Positions 1 through 9,301 of a stretch of DNA of 64,000 nt are shown here, in pieces (within the stretch, counting starts at the first letter, position 1; each line of letters begins with the position of its first letter). The stretch is from Bordetella genomosp. 4 (GTDB lineage: Bacteria; Pseudomonadota; Gammaproteobacteria; Burkholderiales; Burkholderiaceae_B). Made by a program: the position numbers and the translations under genes. The notes below the pieces were generated by a model. The model was not told the origin of the DNA, made no database searches, and was given only the letters and a program-made list of their open reading frames with translations. The stretch covers positions 682,001-746,000 of the forward strand of contig NZ_NEVQ01000013.1 in assembly GCF_002261185.1 (NCBI RefSeq). Direction: 5' to 3'.

Positions 1-241
1 TCAGTTTAGCGACCGCAATATTCGACCGGATGATATCGATCGCCACTCGCCGGCTCAGCCCCAGCAGCAACCATAATTTATGAGGCCGTCCGCGCAGCGG
101 CCGCAGGCGGCTGGACGCAAAACCCAGCCATAGCGCGAGCGCCAGGCCTAATGCGATCTGCCCGGCAGAAAGCGACTCGTTGAGCAGCAGCCACAAGACG
201 AGCAACGCCGCAGGCAGCAGGAGTTTGTACCAACGCCGCAT
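1..241 (-). CDS. mrpE: Na+/H+ (or K+/H+) antiporter subunit E, C-terminus cut by window edge
   Basis: First 80 residues of a small MnhE/MrpE-family membrane subunit of the multi-subunit cation/proton antiporter. The translation opens MRRWYKLLLPAALLVLWLLL and shows two hydrophobic segments followed by a basic stretch (LGLSRRVAIDIIRSNIAVAK), which is the family pattern. Its ATG overlaps the TGA of the upstream subunit D gene (ATGA at 238-243 region), so the two are translationally coupled. The gene runs off the left edge; subunits F and G would be expected next. Function in the complex is known only by family membership. Confidence 0.88.
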   Translation of the reverse strand, partial: MRRWYKLLLPAALLVLWLLLNESLSAGQIALGLALALWLGFASSRLRPLRGRPHKLWLLLGLSRRVAIDIIRSNIAVAKL

Positions 242-1866
242 CAATGCCCCCCCAAGGTACGCGCCGGATTGGCCGACAGTACCGCATCAATGTATAGCGC
301 GGGTTGATCGAGCGAGCGCGCCGCATCATCCAGATAAGCCGACACCGGCCCCGCGCCCGCCGCGAGTGCGACACACAACAGGATCAACACGGCAACGGGC
401 CCCGCCTCGAACACGCGCAGCCGCGGCGTCGTACGTTCCTCGTTACCCCAGAAAATCCGCATCCCGGCTCGCCCAAACGCCACGATGCCGGCCAACCCCG
501 CGGCCAACACGGCGGCCACCAGAATCCAGGCATCCGCCGGCTGGGTCGAGGCATTGGCCTCGGCAACCGCCGCGGACAAGAGCGAGAACTTGGCCACAAA
601 GCCGGACAATGGCGGTAACCCCGTCACGAGCAAGGCGCACGACACAAACGACAACCCCAGAAACGCCATCGCCGCAGGAATCGCCACACCCACCACATCG
701 TCGGAGCGGTTCGGGCTCTCTGGATCATCCAGGTCGAACATATCCAGCGTGACCGCCAGCACATTCGCCCCGAAAGTCTGGGTGCGCTCGACCAGCTCGA
801 CCAGCATGAAAAAGGCCCCCGTAGCCAGCACGGAGCTCAACAGATAGAACAACGCCGGCCCTGTCAGCCGCACGCCCGGCATGCCCAACGCCGTGAGCAG
901 CGTCCCAGCGGAAAGGATCACGCAATAGCTGACGAGCTGATCCAATCGCTGGGTCGCGAGCAAACCGATCGCCCCGAAAATCAAGGTCGCCAGGCCAGCC
1001 GCAAACATCCAGTCAAGGCTGAATGCCGCCGGCGCCCCCGTGGGCAGCAATAGCGAGCCAATGCGCAGCAAGGCGTAGATGCCCACCTTGGTCATGATGG
1101 AAAACACGGCCGCTACCGGCGCACTGGCCGCGCTATAGCCGCGCACCAGCCAGAAATTCAGCGGCCAGGCACCGGCCTTGACCAGAAACGCCAGGCCCAG
1201 CACAGCCGCGCCGGCCTCGAACAACAAGCGATCACTGCCACCCAGGACGCCGGCGCGCACCGCGAGATCGGCGAGATTCAGGGTGCCCGTGACCCCATAG
1301 ATCAGCGCAATACTGATAAGCAGCAGAAACGACGCCACCAGATTGATCGCAATGTACTGCAGGCCGGCACTGACGCGCGCCACCCCCGATCCGTGCAGAA
1401 TCAGACCATACGAGGCCGCCAGCAAGACCTCGAAAAATACAAATAAGTTGAACAGGTCCCCCGTCAGGAACGCCCCATTGAGGCCCATCAACAGGAACTG
1501 GAACAGCGAATGAAAATGCACACCCAGGTGGTCCCAGCGCGCCAGGGAATAGATCAATGACGCCAAGCCCAGCACGGCCGTCAACGTCAACATGACGGCC
1601 GACAAGCGATCGACGACCAGCACGATGCCGAACGGCGCGGGCCAATCCCCGGGCAGATACACCCCTACGCCACTGGGCCAGACGCCGCCGACACCGGCTG
1701 CCAGCGCGAGCAAGGTAATCGCCGCCGCGAGCTGAGCGAGACTAGCCGCCAGCCCGATTCCCGCCCGTAAACCCCGGCGCTTGTCCGCCAGCAATAACAT
1801 TGCCGCGCCCGCAATCAGCGGGACGGCAATGGGATATATAGGCGCGTGTTGCAACCAATCGATCAA
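241..1866 (-). CDS. mrpD: Na+/H+ (or K+/H+) antiporter subunit D
   Basis: A 541-residue polytopic membrane protein of the complex-I NuoL/M/N-like family, which forms one of the proton-translocating subunits of Mrp antiporters. The proton_antipo_M core is recognisable around residues 125-330 (GLNGAFLTGDLFNLFVFFEV, then a conserved lysine in FLVKAGAWPLNFWLVRGYSAA). The start is a TTG whose last bases overlap the stop of subunit C (TTGA), the only start that fits the tight operon. It ends overlapping mrpE. Cation specificity (Na+ or K+) cannot be read from the sequence. Confidence 0.93.
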   Translation of the reverse strand: MIDWLQHAPIYPIAVPLIAGAAMLLLADKRRGLRAGIGLAASLAQLAAAITLLALAAGVGGVWPSGVGVYLPGDWPAPFGIVLVVDRLSAVMLTLTAVLGLASLIYSLARWDHLGVHFHSLFQFLLMGLNGAFLTGDLFNLFVFFEVLLAASYGLILHGSGVARVSAGLQYIAINLVASFLLLISIALIYGVTGTLNLADLAVRAGVLGGSDRLLFEAGAAVLGLAFLVKAGAWPLNFWLVRGYSAASAPVAAVFSIMTKVGIYALLRIGSLLLPTGAPAAFSLDWMFAAGLATLIFGAIGLLATQRLDQLVSYCVILSAGTLLTALGMPGVRLTGPALFYLLSSVLATGAFFMLVELVERTQTFGANVLAVTLDMFDLDDPESPNRSDDVVGVAIPAAMAFLGLSFVSCALLVTGLPPLSGFVAKFSLLSAAVAEANASTQPADAWILVAAVLAAGLAGIVAFGRAGMRIFWGNEERTTPRLRVFEAGPVAVLILLCVALAAGAGPVSAYLDDAARSLDQPALYIDAVLSANPARTLGGH

Positions 1867-2207
1867 GATTCCGACTCCCTGCCATCAACGTGGTCGGTGC
1901 CGGTCAACCCGCGAGAAGCCAGCAATACGACAAGAAACAATGCGGTGGTTGCGAACCCGATCACGATAGCCGTGAGCACCAATGCCTGGGGTATGGGGTC
2001 GGCCATGGCGGCCGGATCCGGCGTGGCGCCAGGATCGATAACGGGAGGCCGTCCGACGGTCAGCCGCCCCATTCCGAAAATAAACAGGTTGACGGCATAG
2101 GACATCAAGGTCAGTCCCATGATGACCTGAAACGTACGGGGCCGCAGGATCAGCCATACGCCAGATCCGGCCAACACGCCAATCGCGATGGCATATATCA
2201 ATTCCAT
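1863..2207 (-). CDS. mrpC: Na+/H+ (or K+/H+) antiporter subunit C
   Basis: A 114-residue NuoK-like membrane subunit (MnhC family) with three hydrophobic segments and the characteristic motif RTFQVIMGLTLMSYAVNLFI. Its ATG shares a base with the TAA of the upstream mrpAB gene (TAATG), and its stop overlaps the start of mrpD, so it sits in a fully coupled operon. Length is typical for the family. Confidence 0.92.
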   Translation of the reverse strand: MELIYAIAIGVLAGSGVWLILRPRTFQVIMGLTLMSYAVNLFIFGMGRLTVGRPPVIDPGATPDPAAMADPIPQALVLTAIVIGFATTALFLVVLLASRGLTGTDHVDGRESES

Positions 2208-5107
2208 TAGGCAGGACTCCCGGATTCTGCGGCGGCTTGAGCTTCTGCCGCCGCCTTGCGTTGTGCGCGCAAGGATTGGTGAGCCAAGGCCACCAACACG
2301 AGCATGGTGCCGCCCACGACCAGCATGTACACGCCCACGTCAAAGAACAACACGCTGGAAAGATGGACATGGCCGATCAGGGGCAACGAAACATCCCACG
2401 CCATGGCCGATAGAAAGGGACGCGCAGCGAACCAGGCCGACACCGCAGTGAAGCCCGCACACAGCAGGCCCAAACCGATCCAATGCTGGGGATTCAGGCG
2501 GCTGCGCGACTCCACCCAATACACGCCGCCCACCATGTACTGCAGAATCACGGCGGTCGCCATGACCAGGCCGCCCACAAACCCGCCGCCCGGCGAATTG
2601 TGCCCGCGCAAGAGCAAATACACCGATACCATGGCCGCGATCGGTAACAGGAAACGTACCAGCACGGCAGGCAGGGCCAAGGCATTGTCCGGCAACAGCG
2701 CCTGAATGTCGGGCGCCACGATGGCACCCTGATCGCGTTGCTGGCGCGGCAAAGCGATACTTTCGGCCGCTGGCCGGAAACGGCGCAGCAAGGCGTACAC
2801 CGTCAGTGCAACAATACCGACCACGGTGATCTCGCCAAAGGTGTCAAAGCCGCGGAAATCCACCAGAATCACGTTGACGACATTGGTACCGCCCCCCTCT
2901 GGCAAGGCCTTTTCCACAAAATACGAGGCCACCGTCTGGCCCTGCGGGCGGGTCAATATGGCATAAGCCAAGGCGGCCAGCGACGTGCCTGTCACGGTGG
3001 CAATCACCAGATCGCGCGCGCGGCGCGCACGGGCCCGGGCGCTGCCATCCTGGCCCCCGCCTTCGATACGGCGCGGCAACCACCGCAGCCCCAACAGCAA
3101 CAGCACGACGGTTACTACTTCTACCGCAAGTTGCGTCAACGCCAGATCCGGCGCAGAAAACCAGACAAACGTCAGACAGGTCACCAGACCGGCGCCGCCG
3201 GCCAGAATCAATGCTGCCAATCGGTGGAATTTGGCCTGAAACGCCGCCCCGACCGCGCAAATCGCACCCACCACCCACAGTACGGCAAAAGCCGGATCCA
3301 GGGGAGTGATGGGCGACGGCGCGTCGTTCCACTGGCCGCGCTGCAACGGCAGCCAAGCCACAAGCAGCGCACCCAGCACGATCAGCACCATCTGAATCTG
3401 CATGCGTGGCGACGAAACACGCGCCAGCACCCAACTGGCGGCGACGCTGGAATAGTCAAACAAAAACTCGAACGTGCGCCGGCCATCGAAACGGTAGATG
3501 AATGGCACCTGCCCCGGCAACGCACGCTGGCGGGCACGTAACCCGGCATACAACAAAACGCCCGCAAGCATGGCGACAAAACTCATGACCAGCGGCAGAT
3601 TCACGCCATGCCATACGGCCAGGCTGTATTCGGGCATGTCGGCGCCGAGGATGCTTTGTGCCGCCGTATGCAGAAACGGCCCTACTGTCAGCCCTGGGAT
3701 GACGCCCACGACCAAACACATCAGCACCAGCAAGCCGCTCGGAACCAGCATGAAGCGCGGCGGCTCATGCGGCGCACGAGGCAAATCCTCTGCCGGCGGA
3801 CCGAAAAACACCTGAAGGATGAAACGCAGCGAATAGGCCACGCTGAACGCGCTGGCCAGCACTGCCATCGCAGGCAGACCGTATTGAATCATCGGATCGC
3901 CGCTGACAAAGGTCGTCTCGGCAAAGAACATTTCCTTGGAAATGAAGCCATTGAGCAGCGGCACCCCTGCCATGGCAGCGGCGGCCACCACGGCCAAAGT
4001 CGCGGTTATCGGCATGGCTCGCCTGAGCCCGCTCAGACGACCCAGATCGCGCGTACCGGTCTCGTGATCGACGATGCCGGCCGCCATGAACAACGACGCC
4101 TTGAACGTGGCGTGGTTCACCATATGAAAGATCGCGGCGACCAGGCCCAACGAGCTGTTCATCCCCAACAACAAGGTGATCAGACCCAGATGGCTGATCG
4201 TGGAGTACGCCAGCACGCCCTTCATGTCCTGTTGGAAAATCGCGGCATAGGCGCCCAGGACCAGCGAGCACAGCCCTGCTCCGCCTATGATCCAGAACCA
4301 TTCTTCGGTACCCGATAGCACGGGCCAAAATCTCGCCAGCAAGAACACCCCTGCCTTGACCATCGTGGCAGAGTGCAGATAGGCCGATACCGGTGTCGGC
4401 GCCGCCATGGCATTCGGCAGCCAGAACTGGAAAGGGAATTGCGCGCTCTTGGTGAGCGCGCCCAGCGCTACGAGCACCAACACGGCGGGATACCAGGGAT
4501 CAGCGCGAACCACCTCGCCGGCGGCCAGCACCTGGTCCATGTCGTAGCTGCCCACGATATTGCCCAGGATCAAGACCCCAGCCAGCAGACACAAGCCACC
4601 CGCGCCCGTGACCGTCAGCGCCATCCGCGCGCCGCGCCGGGCGTCCTGGCGATGATGCCAATAGGCAATCAGCATGAACGACGCCAGACTGGTCATTTCC
4701 CAGAACAGCACCAACTGAATCAGGTTGCCCGACAGCACCACGCCCAGCATGGCCGCCATGAAGGCCTGGAAAAACGAGAAAAACCGCGGCACCGGATCCT
4801 CGGGCGACATGTAATAGCGTGCGTAGAGCACCACTAAAGCGCCCATGCCCGAGACGATCAAGGCGAACAACCAGGCATAGCCGTCCATACGCAGGGTGAA
4901 CTGCAGGCCCAGTGCCGGTGCCCACTCCAGATCGGCACGAACCACCCCGCCATCGGCGACCTGGGGATAGAGACTGGCCACCAGGACGAAGCAGCTCAGC
5001 GCCATCAAGCCTGCCAGCCACGCCTCGGCATTACGGGCGTTGGAAGGCAACAGCGCGGCGCACAGGCTGCCGATAAACGGCAGAGCGAGTATGAGAATCA
5101 GCGACAT
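2207..5107 (-). CDS. mrpA: Na+/H+ (or K+/H+) antiporter, fused subunits A and B
   Basis: A 966-residue protein, the large NuoL-like subunit A fused to subunit B (PhaAB/MrpAB type). Residues about 60-400 form the NuoL-like channel core (SLASFMLIAYWHHR; KSAQFPFQFWLPNAMAAPTP with its conserved lysine; FHMVNHATFKASLFMAAGIV). The C-terminal 170 residues carry the MnhB domain (VRFLLPIAAMVSVYLLLRG, then HNSPGGGFVGGLV). The open frame extends 30 codons upstream, but that stretch is non-membrane and low in similarity to the family, so the ATG at 5107 starting MSLILILALPFIGS is chosen. It is the first gene of the operon mrpAB-C-D-E. Confidence 0.93.
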   Translation of the reverse strand: MSLILILALPFIGSLCAALLPSNARNAEAWLAGLMALSCFVLVASLYPQVADGGVVRADLEWAPALGLQFTLRMDGYAWLFALIVSGMGALVVLYARYYMSPEDPVPRFFSFFQAFMAAMLGVVLSGNLIQLVLFWEMTSLASFMLIAYWHHRQDARRGARMALTVTGAGGLCLLAGVLILGNIVGSYDMDQVLAAGEVVRADPWYPAVLVLVALGALTKSAQFPFQFWLPNAMAAPTPVSAYLHSATMVKAGVFLLARFWPVLSGTEEWFWIIGGAGLCSLVLGAYAAIFQQDMKGVLAYSTISHLGLITLLLGMNSSLGLVAAIFHMVNHATFKASLFMAAGIVDHETGTRDLGRLSGLRRAMPITATLAVVAAAAMAGVPLLNGFISKEMFFAETTFVSGDPMIQYGLPAMAVLASAFSVAYSLRFILQVFFGPPAEDLPRAPHEPPRFMLVPSGLLVLMCLVVGVIPGLTVGPFLHTAAQSILGADMPEYSLAVWHGVNLPLVMSFVAMLAGVLLYAGLRARQRALPGQVPFIYRFDGRRTFEFLFDYSSVAASWVLARVSSPRMQIQMVLIVLGALLVAWLPLQRGQWNDAPSPITPLDPAFAVLWVVGAICAVGAAFQAKFHRLAALILAGGAGLVTCLTFVWFSAPDLALTQLAVEVVTVVLLLLGLRWLPRRIEGGGQDGSARARARRARDLVIATVTGTSLAALAYAILTRPQGQTVASYFVEKALPEGGGTNVVNVILVDFRGFDTFGEITVVGIVALTVYALLRRFRPAAESIALPRQQRDQGAIVAPDIQALLPDNALALPAVLVRFLLPIAAMVSVYLLLRGHNSPGGGFVGGLVMATAVILQYMVGGVYWVESRSRLNPQHWIGLGLLCAGFTAVSAWFAARPFLSAMAWDVSLPLIGHVHLSSVLFFDVGVYMLVVGGTMLVLVALAHQSLRAQRKAAAEAQAAAESGSPA

Positions 5108-5392
5108 GGTATTCCGGGAGGGCCGGCGGCCTGGCTCTTGGGCAGGAGCCAGATTTGAGACCGGGGTGACGTTATACAGATGCGAAATTGAACCCATCGT
5201 TGCCGTAACACCGCCAATCCGGTGTCAAGCTGCCGACAAGCGCCAACCAAGTATCCACCCCGAAAAATATCAGATTCTTGTAAGGTTCGCATGGCGATCT
5301 AAGTGATTTTTTTGGTTGATCAGTGCTTTAAATACATTTTTCGCGTTAATTTGACTCTTTTAGCAGGCAACCAAATGAAACAGCCGGCCCAA
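5108..5392. other. Intergenic region upstream of mrpAB and downstream of the SbcC-like gene
   Basis: This 285-bp stretch has no supported gene. It must hold the promoter of the reverse-strand mrp operon; a TATAAC-like -10 candidate reads on the reverse strand near 5171-5176, without a convincing -35. The half nearest the SbcC-like gene (about 5300-5365) is AT-rich, unlike its surroundings, but shows no clear hairpin-plus-T terminator. Confidence 0.4.
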
Positions 5393-8023
5393 TCAGGGCA
5401 CCGCCCGCACCCCCACTCCCATGTCTTGCCACGCCTCGCCATGACAGGTCAGCAGCAGCATCTGGTGCCGCGAAGCGGCGTCGTACAGCGCGCGCTTCAT
5501 CAATTCTCGGCGCTCCTGATCCGCATGCACCAGAGTATCGTCCAATATCAGCAAGGTGGGCCGGCCAGCTTGTTGTAACAAATCTGCATAGGCAAAACGC
5601 GCCAGGACGCCGAGCTGCTCTCGCGTGCCGAAGCTCAAGGCGTTCAACGTTTCGGTCGCATCGGGACCTGTCCCCCGCACCACCGCAGCCGGCATCAGCG
5701 CATCGTCCAGGCGCCATTGCGCCCCAGGAAACAACAGCCCGACATAGTGTTGCAGACGCTGGGCCAGCGGGTCCAGCAAACGTTGCGTGGCGTCGGCGCG
5801 CCGCTGCCCCAGCAATTGCCATAACAGGTCCAACGCCTGCGCCCGGGTCGCAAACTCGTCGCGCCGCCGGGTCAGCCGCTGCGCCTCAGCCTGCGCCTGC
5901 AGCAGTTGCTCGCCCAGGCCATGAGCCTGGGCTTGTTCGAGTTTGCCCTGCAACTGCAGTAATTCAGCGTGGCGGCGCTGCTGCTCCTCGCGCTGCAGGC
6001 GAGCGGACTGCTCGAAACGCTGCGCATCCTGCTCGATCAGTTCCGGCTGCAGCGCCTGCAAAGCGGCTTGCGCCGCCTGACAGCGTTGCGCCAAGGTGTC
6101 ACGGGTCGCGCGTGCCTCGACCAACCGGGCGCCTCGCTGTTCGCGTTGCTCTACCCGGCCCACCGCGCCGAGTTCCGCCTGGAGTGCAGCCCACTGGGTC
6201 TGAAAAATCTGCGCCTTGGTCTGCTGGGTATCCAGTGCGGTGCGAGCGGATGTCACCGCCTGACCGGCGAGGTCGGCCTCGACGGTCGCGGCGTGCAAAG
6301 CCTGCTGGGCCTGGGCCAGATCCACGGGCGCTGCGGCACTCTCGGGCAGCACGGCCAGTTGTCCCTGCAATTGCGTCAATCGCGATTGCGCCTGCGACTG
6401 CAATTCGCGCAATGCCTCGATGCCCTCCGGCGCCTGGATACGCAAGGTCTGGCGGGCCATGTCCAGATCGCGCCGTGTCTGTTCATATGTCACGGCCCGT
6501 GCCTCGGCCTGAGCCAGCGACGTCGCGCCCAAACGGCCCAGACACGCGGTGCGCTCTGTCTGCGTCTGCTGGATAGCCGTCAATATGGCCGGCAAGTCGC
6601 TGCCGCCCGGCTCGATATGCAACACGCCGATTCCGGGAATTTGTAGCTCGGTAGCCTCGGAGACCAGGACCTCGCCCTCGCCCGCGACATCCCGGCCGGC
6701 CATCTGCAGTGTCTGCCCGTCCAGCAAACGATGATGCACCCGCGTCGCGCCGGCATTCTGTTGTGCCTGCAACTGCGCCAGACGCTGTTCCAGCTGGCGC
6801 AAGGTGTGTAGTGCCTTGTCATCGATTTCCAGTTGCGCGGACGATGCCTGCAGGGTGCGGACCTGCTCGGCGAGTTGCTCGGCCTGCACGATACTGTCCT
6901 GCGCCCGGCGCAATTCCTGGTTCAAGCGATCGATTTGCGCCAGGCAATCCGCCCGCTGAGCCGCCTGCTGGGCCGCGGCCACCTGAGCATTGGCCTGCGC
7001 CAGATTCTGGGCCGCGCGCTGCTGTTGCAGCAGAGCCCGGTCCAGCGCCTCGCGCGCAGGCACCAGACTGGCGGCAGCCGCCTCTGCATCGGCTTGCAAT
7101 GTCACCAGGGCTGCTGCATCACGCTGATCGCGTTCGACCTGCTCGTGCAACAGAGCCAAGGTGTCATCGGCCTGTGTCAGCTCGCGCTGCAGACCGGCCA
7201 GAGCGTCCCGCTCGCGGCTGATTTCGGCCAAGCGGGCACGCGCCTGGGCGGCGCGCTGCTCCAGGTTGAGCCAAGGCTGCTCCTGCTCGGCTTTGTCATG
7301 ATCGCGGCGCAATAGCGCCAGGCGATCCACGTCGGCATCGAGCGCCTGTTTTGAGGCGGTCAAGGTGGCGACGGACTCCTCCGCGCGCAGCAGCGCGTCC
7401 TCGGCGTCTTTATAGGCCCCCTTGGGGCGGCCACTGCGCCCATCGCGCAAGGCAGCACGCTCGACCTCGACCCTCTCGTAGAGCGAATCGCCGTCGGCCG
7501 AGGTCAATTCGCCCGTCAATCGTGTCAGTGCATCCCGAACGTGACTTTGTGCGTAACCTGCGGGCTCTAGCAGGTTTTGCCCCTCGCCCTGGGCGATCCA
7601 GAGCAGCCCGGGAATGCCGCCGTGTTCTGGGCGGCTATTGCCCTTTGCCGAGAATTCAAATCCCAGCAAGCTTGCCAAGGCGTTTTCCGCCGCCTCGCCC
7701 TCGTGCCGCTCGACGCCGTCGTCGACCACCAGCTCGCAACGCGCTCGGCTCAAAAATGATTTTCGCAGCAGATATTCATGGCCGTCGTGCTGGAACGCGA
7801 TCTCCACCGAAGGCCGAGCGCCAGACATGCCCCACGGCGCCAGGTCGGATACTTTGGTTGTCTTGTAGCGCTCGAGAAAGGCCGCACGAATCGCCGCCGC
7901 CAGGGTGCTTTTGCCGGCCTCGTTCGGCCCGGCAATGACATTGAGCCCGTCGGCCAAGCCATCCAGCACGACCGGATCGCGGAATTTTCGGAACTCTTGC
8001 AGCGCGATGCGGTGCAGCTTCAT
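5393..8023 (-). CDS. SbcC/YhaN-like SMC-type ATPase
   Basis: An 876-residue SMC/Rad50-like protein. It has a Walker A at residues 32-40 (GPNEAGKST), long Gln/Ala/Leu/Arg-rich coiled coils on both sides of a central globular insert (about 430-480), an ABC signature LSFGTREQ near 796 and a Walker B LLILDD near 824. The partner gene just upstream encodes an SbcD/Mre11-like phosphoesterase, so the pair likely acts as an ATP-driven nuclease on DNA ends or hairpins. Unlike SbcC or Rad50, no CxxC zinc hook is visible at the coiled-coil apex; a beta-rich segment with PGIGVLHIEPGG sits there instead, as in YhaN-type proteins. A third of the protein is coiled coil, so function is inferred from motifs and pairing. 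Confidence 0.88.
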   Translation of the reverse strand: MKLHRIALQEFRKFRDPVVLDGLADGLNVIAGPNEAGKSTLAAAIRAAFLERYKTTKVSDLAPWGMSGARPSVEIAFQHDGHEYLLRKSFLSRARCELVVDDGVERHEGEAAENALASLLGFEFSAKGNSRPEHGGIPGLLWIAQGEGQNLLEPAGYAQSHVRDALTRLTGELTSADGDSLYERVEVERAALRDGRSGRPKGAYKDAEDALLRAEESVATLTASKQALDADVDRLALLRRDHDKAEQEQPWLNLEQRAAQARARLAEISRERDALAGLQRELTQADDTLALLHEQVERDQRDAAALVTLQADAEAAAASLVPAREALDRALLQQQRAAQNLAQANAQVAAAQQAAQRADCLAQIDRLNQELRRAQDSIVQAEQLAEQVRTLQASSAQLEIDDKALHTLRQLEQRLAQLQAQQNAGATRVHHRLLDGQTLQMAGRDVAGEGEVLVSEATELQIPGIGVLHIEPGGSDLPAILTAIQQTQTERTACLGRLGATSLAQAEARAVTYEQTRRDLDMARQTLRIQAPEGIEALRELQSQAQSRLTQLQGQLAVLPESAAAPVDLAQAQQALHAATVEADLAGQAVTSARTALDTQQTKAQIFQTQWAALQAELGAVGRVEQREQRGARLVEARATRDTLAQRCQAAQAALQALQPELIEQDAQRFEQSARLQREEQQRRHAELLQLQGKLEQAQAHGLGEQLLQAQAEAQRLTRRRDEFATRAQALDLLWQLLGQRRADATQRLLDPLAQRLQHYVGLLFPGAQWRLDDALMPAAVVRGTGPDATETLNALSFGTREQLGVLARFAYADLLQQAGRPTLLILDDTLVHADQERRELMKRALYDAASRHQMLLLTCHGEAWQDMGVGVRAVP

Positions 8024-8090
8024 AGCGACACCTGCAGGGCGACGTGAAACCGCGCAACGGGAGACACCAGCGCAGCGATGCAGTGCTGCT

Positions 8091-9206
8091 TCATTGCGCC
8101 CCCTCCCGCTCGCGCTGAAATTGCACCAGCAACCGCAGCGCCTGGCGCGCGGCGGTGGCCTGGGCCGGATCGTCCTGCATGGCCTGCAGTTGCGCCGCGA
8201 CCTCGCCTACATAGCCGCTCGCTCCTAGCGCCGCCAGATCCTGGGCGTCAGGCGCCAAGGACAAACCGTCGGTGTCTAATAACAATGCCCGGCTGCGTGC
8301 CGCGGCGCGCGCGATAGCGGCCTGCAGTGCATCCCACGCCTCTAGCGGCAGTTGTCCTGACAGTTCTAGTCGCAACACGTCCTCTGCGCCCAGATCCTGC
8401 AGCCGATGGGCCAATGCCTCGGCGTCTGACGCCAAGATCAGCGACTCGGCCCACAACGTCCAGCGAAATCGCCCGACAGGCACGCTTTGCACGACGGGTT
8501 CCGCCCCAGGCGTGAGCCGCACGTCCAGCACGCTGCCATTGGCGTTGGATCGAAAACGATCCGGTTCCGGCGTGCCGGCATACCAAGTCCGCGCATCGAT
8601 CTGCAAGGTGCCATGCCAATCGCCCAGCGCCAGATAATCCAAGCGCGCGTGAGCAGCACGGTCGGCGGCAATGGGATTGGCCGAATCCACAGTGTCCGGC
8701 AGGCGGCCCGTCACGCTGCCATGCGCCAAGCCCACGCGCAACCGCCCAGGTTCGGTCTCCAAGACATCAAAAATGGCCGTCGTATCGTCGTAGGTGTGGC
8801 GCTGCGTGAGTGGGGCCGCCAATACCGCGAGGTTCTGCCCTGGCAAATCGACCACGCCTGGCCGCAGGGGAATATGCACGTTGGGCCCGATGCATCCCAG
8901 TTGATGCGCACGCGACCACACACTGTCGGCCAAGGCGGCGTCATGGTTTCCGGCAATCATGACCCATGGCCCGGCAAACGCGCCTAACGCGTCAAACAAG
9001 CGTCGAATGCTGCGGTCCGACACGGCCTGCGTATCGAACACATCTCCCGCCACCAGCACCGCATCGGCGCGGCGCTCGGCCGCCAGAGCGGCAATGCGCG
9101 CGACGGTTTCGTAGCGTGCCTCGGCCAACATGGCCGCATCGTCGGTTTCAAACTGACCGTACTGCCGTCCGATCTGCCAATCAGCGGTATGGATGAGATG
9201 TGTCAC
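8091..9206 (-). CDS. SbcD/YhaO-like metallophosphoesterase (DNA repair exonuclease family)
   Basis: A 371-residue calcineurin-like phosphoesterase of the Mre11/SbcD group. Motifs in order: HTADWQIG (residues 6-13), VAGDVFD (about 52-58), IAGNHD (about 83-88), AHGSVTG and LALGDWHG, all metal-binding positions of the fold. The first motif is D-x-Q rather than the D-x-H of classical SbcD, as seen in YhaO-like proteins. The start is a GTG with an upstream AGGGG. It is followed 67 bp downstream by its SbcC/YhaN-like ATPase partner, which supports a two-subunit repair complex. Confidence 0.88.
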   Translation of the reverse strand: MTHLIHTADWQIGRQYGQFETDDAAMLAEARYETVARIAALAAERRADAVLVAGDVFDTQAVSDRSIRRLFDALGAFAGPWVMIAGNHDAALADSVWSRAHQLGCIGPNVHIPLRPGVVDLPGQNLAVLAAPLTQRHTYDDTTAIFDVLETEPGRLRVGLAHGSVTGRLPDTVDSANPIAADRAAHARLDYLALGDWHGTLQIDARTWYAGTPEPDRFRSNANGSVLDVRLTPGAEPVVQSVPVGRFRWTLWAESLILASDAEALAHRLQDLGAEDVLRLELSGQLPLEAWDALQAAIARAAARSRALLLDTDGLSLAPDAQDLAALGASGYVGEVAAQLQAMQDDPAQATAARQALRLLVQFQREREGAQ

Positions 9207-9301
9207 GGAGCCCCTGCAAGTGCCTGCGCCATGATGGCGTCATGGCGCGATTGTGGCACAAAGGCAGGGACGGCAAGCAGGCGGCGTGACGAATCGAGCC
9301 C

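Noticed and set aside
5108-5197. 30-residue N-terminal extension of MrpAB
   Set aside because: It is hydrophilic, not similar to the family and would begin inside a likely promoter; the internal ATG gives the expected membrane start.
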